This document shows, piece after piece, positions 63,301 to 64,000 of a stretch of DNA of 64,000 nt. The notes under the pieces were generated by a model. It did no database searches, was not told the DNA's origin, and saw only the letters and a program-made list of their open reading frames with translations. Within the stretch, counting starts at the first letter, position 1; each line of letters opens with the position of its first letter. The DNA lies in NCBI RefSeq assembly GCF_023072595.1, contig NZ_JALLGK010000007.1, forward strand, positions 62,001-126,000. Direction: 5' to 3'. The DNA comes from Streptomyces sp. XM4193 (lineage in GTDB: Bacteria; Actinomycetota; Actinomycetes; Streptomycetales; Streptomycetaceae). The position numbers were made by a program, and so were the translations under genes.

Positions 63301-64000
63301 CTCGACGCCCTCCACCACGACCTGCACCACCGCGGATCCGTCGGCGGTGGGGACGAAGGCGGTGCGCAGACCCGGGTTGCGGACCAGCAGCTCACGCGCC
63401 GCCCCGTGCAGCGCGGACGCGTCCACGCTGCCGGCGAGCCGCAGGACCAACTGCATGGTGTAGACGTCGAGTTCGTCGCCGGCGAGCCGGGTGAGGGCGT
63501 AGAGCCCCTCCTGGAGCGGGGTGAGGGGCCAGACGTCGGACAGCGACGGCCGGCGGAGCTGCACACTGTCGACGTCCCGCTGGTCGAGCCGGACCAGCGG
63601 GAAGTCCGAGGGCGTGTGCACCGGTTCGGCGGCCTGCCGCGACCCGTCCGCCAACACTGTCAGCGCACGGAACCACAGCTCCAGCAGCCGGTCGGCGTCC
63701 GCCTCGGGCAGCACGCCGGTGGCGCAGGACCAGCGGGTGGCGAGCACGGGACGGCCCTCGGGCCCGTCCACGGTGGAGGCGATGATCTCCAGCGGGAAGA
63801 GCACCGGGAGCCGGTTGCGCGTGGTGCGCAGCCGCGGCAGGGCCTCGGGGGCGGGCGTCCAGGCGGCCGGGGTGTGCGGGTCCGCGTCCCGCTGTCCGCC
63901 TGCCGGCGCGCCGACGCCGGCGGAACCGGTGAACCTGCCGAGGTAGTTGAAGACCGCCTCGGGGGTGCGGAAGCGGCCGGCGTCCTCGGACTCCTCGCCG
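60325..64000 (-). CDS. Non-ribosomal peptide synthetase, C-terminal part (E end, C-A-T); partial
   Basis: Open without stop to the right edge, so the N-terminal part is missing. Reading N to C: the end of an epimerization domain (FNYLGRF, LEIIASTVDG, WSCATGVLPEAD; about 63650-64000), a condensation domain (LTPLQEGLYALTRL; HHAVLDG active site; GLFVNTLPVRV), an adenylation domain (about 60850-62200; TSGSTGRPKGVVATHRG, LYGPTECTVDS, YRTGDLARW, DDQVKIRGFRVELGEIE, LPLTANAKLDRDRL) and a carrier domain (LGGDSLVSVRL; phosphopantetheine Ser). It ends 40-50 residues after the carrier with no thioesterase. The upstream module therefore adds a D-amino acid. By-eye specificity residues are D-A-Q-E-L-V-L-V-D, which I cannot assign. 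Context suggests a DHB-peptide siderophore such as a griseobactin-like catechol, but this is inferred. Confidence 0.9.
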   Translation of the reverse strand, partial: GEESEDAGRFRTPEAVFNYLGRFTGSAGVGAPAGGQRDADPHTPAAWTPAPEALPRLRTTRNRLPVLFPLEIIASTVDGPEGRPVLATRWSCATGVLPEADADRLLELWFRALTVLADGSRQAAEPVHTPSDFPLVRLDQRDVDSVQLRRPSLSDVWPLTPLQEGLYALTRLAGDELDVYTMQLVLRLAGSVDASALHGAARELLVRNPGLRTAFVPTADGSAVVQVVVEGVEPDWAVTDLTDPQEPGGAADPQTAATASGAREEALRALADADRQRPFELSEPPLLRLRLVRLGAQEHALILTNHHAVLDGWSVPVLVQELFGLYAAGTGAAEPPAPRRSFRDFLAWRERQYALAPDAADRAWAEALEGVAEPTLIAPGRTDRTPALSHRAPLLLEEELREAVQELARATDVTVNTVVQFAWALLLSRQTGREDVVFGATVSGRPPELPGVETMTGLFVNTLPVRVDLRGGGTVRQALRALQDAQSRLSAHQHHGLADIQRMVGAGELFDTLVVFENYYVDSRGLREAEHSGGLAVVGGSHQDATHYPLTLTVVPGGHFTLEYLPSLFDRDGAQALLDRLATLLASLTARPDAPVHRMEALPAPERERLLEQWSGTRVAHPRDTLPELFAGRLAADPSAPAVVCGERELTFAELGARAARLAHELIARGTGPEDVVALLLPRTEEMLVAQLAVLQAGAAYLPLDPEYPAERLEFMLADSSPRLLLTTGSLSGRAGATEELALDDPATRTALDRRPAIAPTDGERLRPLHPDHPAYLIYTSGSTGRPKGVVATHRGIANLFHSHRRALYEPVVERTGRRRLQVGHAWSFSFDASWQPQLWLYHGHCVHVLSENVQRDPGALLEYLRTRAIDFIEVAPSVLAELETLGLTEDGSCPVPLLGVGGEAVPDAQWARLKQLRDTEVVNLYGPTECTVDSLAAWVADSERQVIGSPVDNARVRLLDAALRPVPPGVPGEMYLSGPGLARGYLGRPTLTAERFVADPFAPDGGRLYRTGDLARWTADGAVEFLGRVDDQVKIRGFRVELGEIETAAAAHPEVGRAVVVAREDGGVRRLVGYVEPRPGAEPQPASIRAHLAERLPAYLVPAAVVVLPALPLTANAKLDRDRLPPPDFGAAAGGREPSGERERAVCEAMAAALSLERFGADDDFFALGGDSLVSVRLVTRLRAGGWRLSPRDVFTHPTPVALAQRLEPHENGPADGRMSAGG

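Overview
The window is high-GC DNA (roughly 70% or more by eye) with GTG/TTG starts, 1-4 base start/stop overlaps, Tat and lipoprotein signals, a rare TTA codon in a pathway regulator and DmdR/IdeR-type iron boxes. All of this points to a Streptomyces chromosome, in a stretch rich in specialised metabolism. I saw no tRNA, rRNA, CRISPR array, transposase or integrase.

Layout. (1) 0-5 kb: secreted and housekeeping genes: a Tat-exported serine hydrolase, a DUF6011-like Cys protein, a small secreted zinc-protease-like protein and a secreted sugar/sorbosone dehydrogenase. (2) 5.2-28.05 kb: a complete indolocarbazole cluster matching the staurosporine (sta) cluster gene for gene and, as I recall it, in order: staC, staMB, staE, staI, staK, staJ, staMA, staP, staD, staO on the minus strand; staG, staN, staA, staB on the plus strand; staR on the minus strand. 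StaO and StaD make chromopyrrolic acid from tryptophan, StaP and StaC make the K252c aglycone, StaA/B/J/I/E/K make a deoxyaminosugar, StaG and StaN attach it twice, and StaMA/StaMB methylate it. staR carries the only in-frame TTA codon I found among the annotated genes. (3) 28.05-34.8 kb: a 1.5 kb gap, a two-component system and a second large ATP-binding LuxR regulator. (4) 34.9-39.5 kb: a compact class III lanthipeptide locus (precursor peptide, LanKC synthetase, ABC exporter). (5) 39.8-44.4 kb: an acid-sugar catabolic operon (KdgT-type permease, DUF1537 kinase, PdxA-like dehydrogenase, GntR regulator). (6) 44.6-48.2 kb: a fibronectin-III lipoprotein, a MerR regulator and a secreted TAP-type hydrolase. 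(7) 48.8-64 kb: a catechol siderophore cluster: 2,3-dihydroxybenzoate genes with a free-standing aryl carrier protein, a heterodimeric ABC exporter, an alpha/beta hydrolase, a siderophore-interacting reductase, an iron-siderophore binding lipoprotein and the 3' part of an NRPS running off the right edge. Two iron boxes sit at its promoters.

The sta cluster and the catechol pathway belong to known families. The least described parts are the lanthipeptide precursor (40 residues, adjacent cysteines, EPEL occurring twice), the undefined substrate of the acid-sugar operon, the product of the partial NRPS, and possible cis-elements such as the 14-bp perfect palindrome between staO and staG. No search was run; family names come from motifs, length and context.
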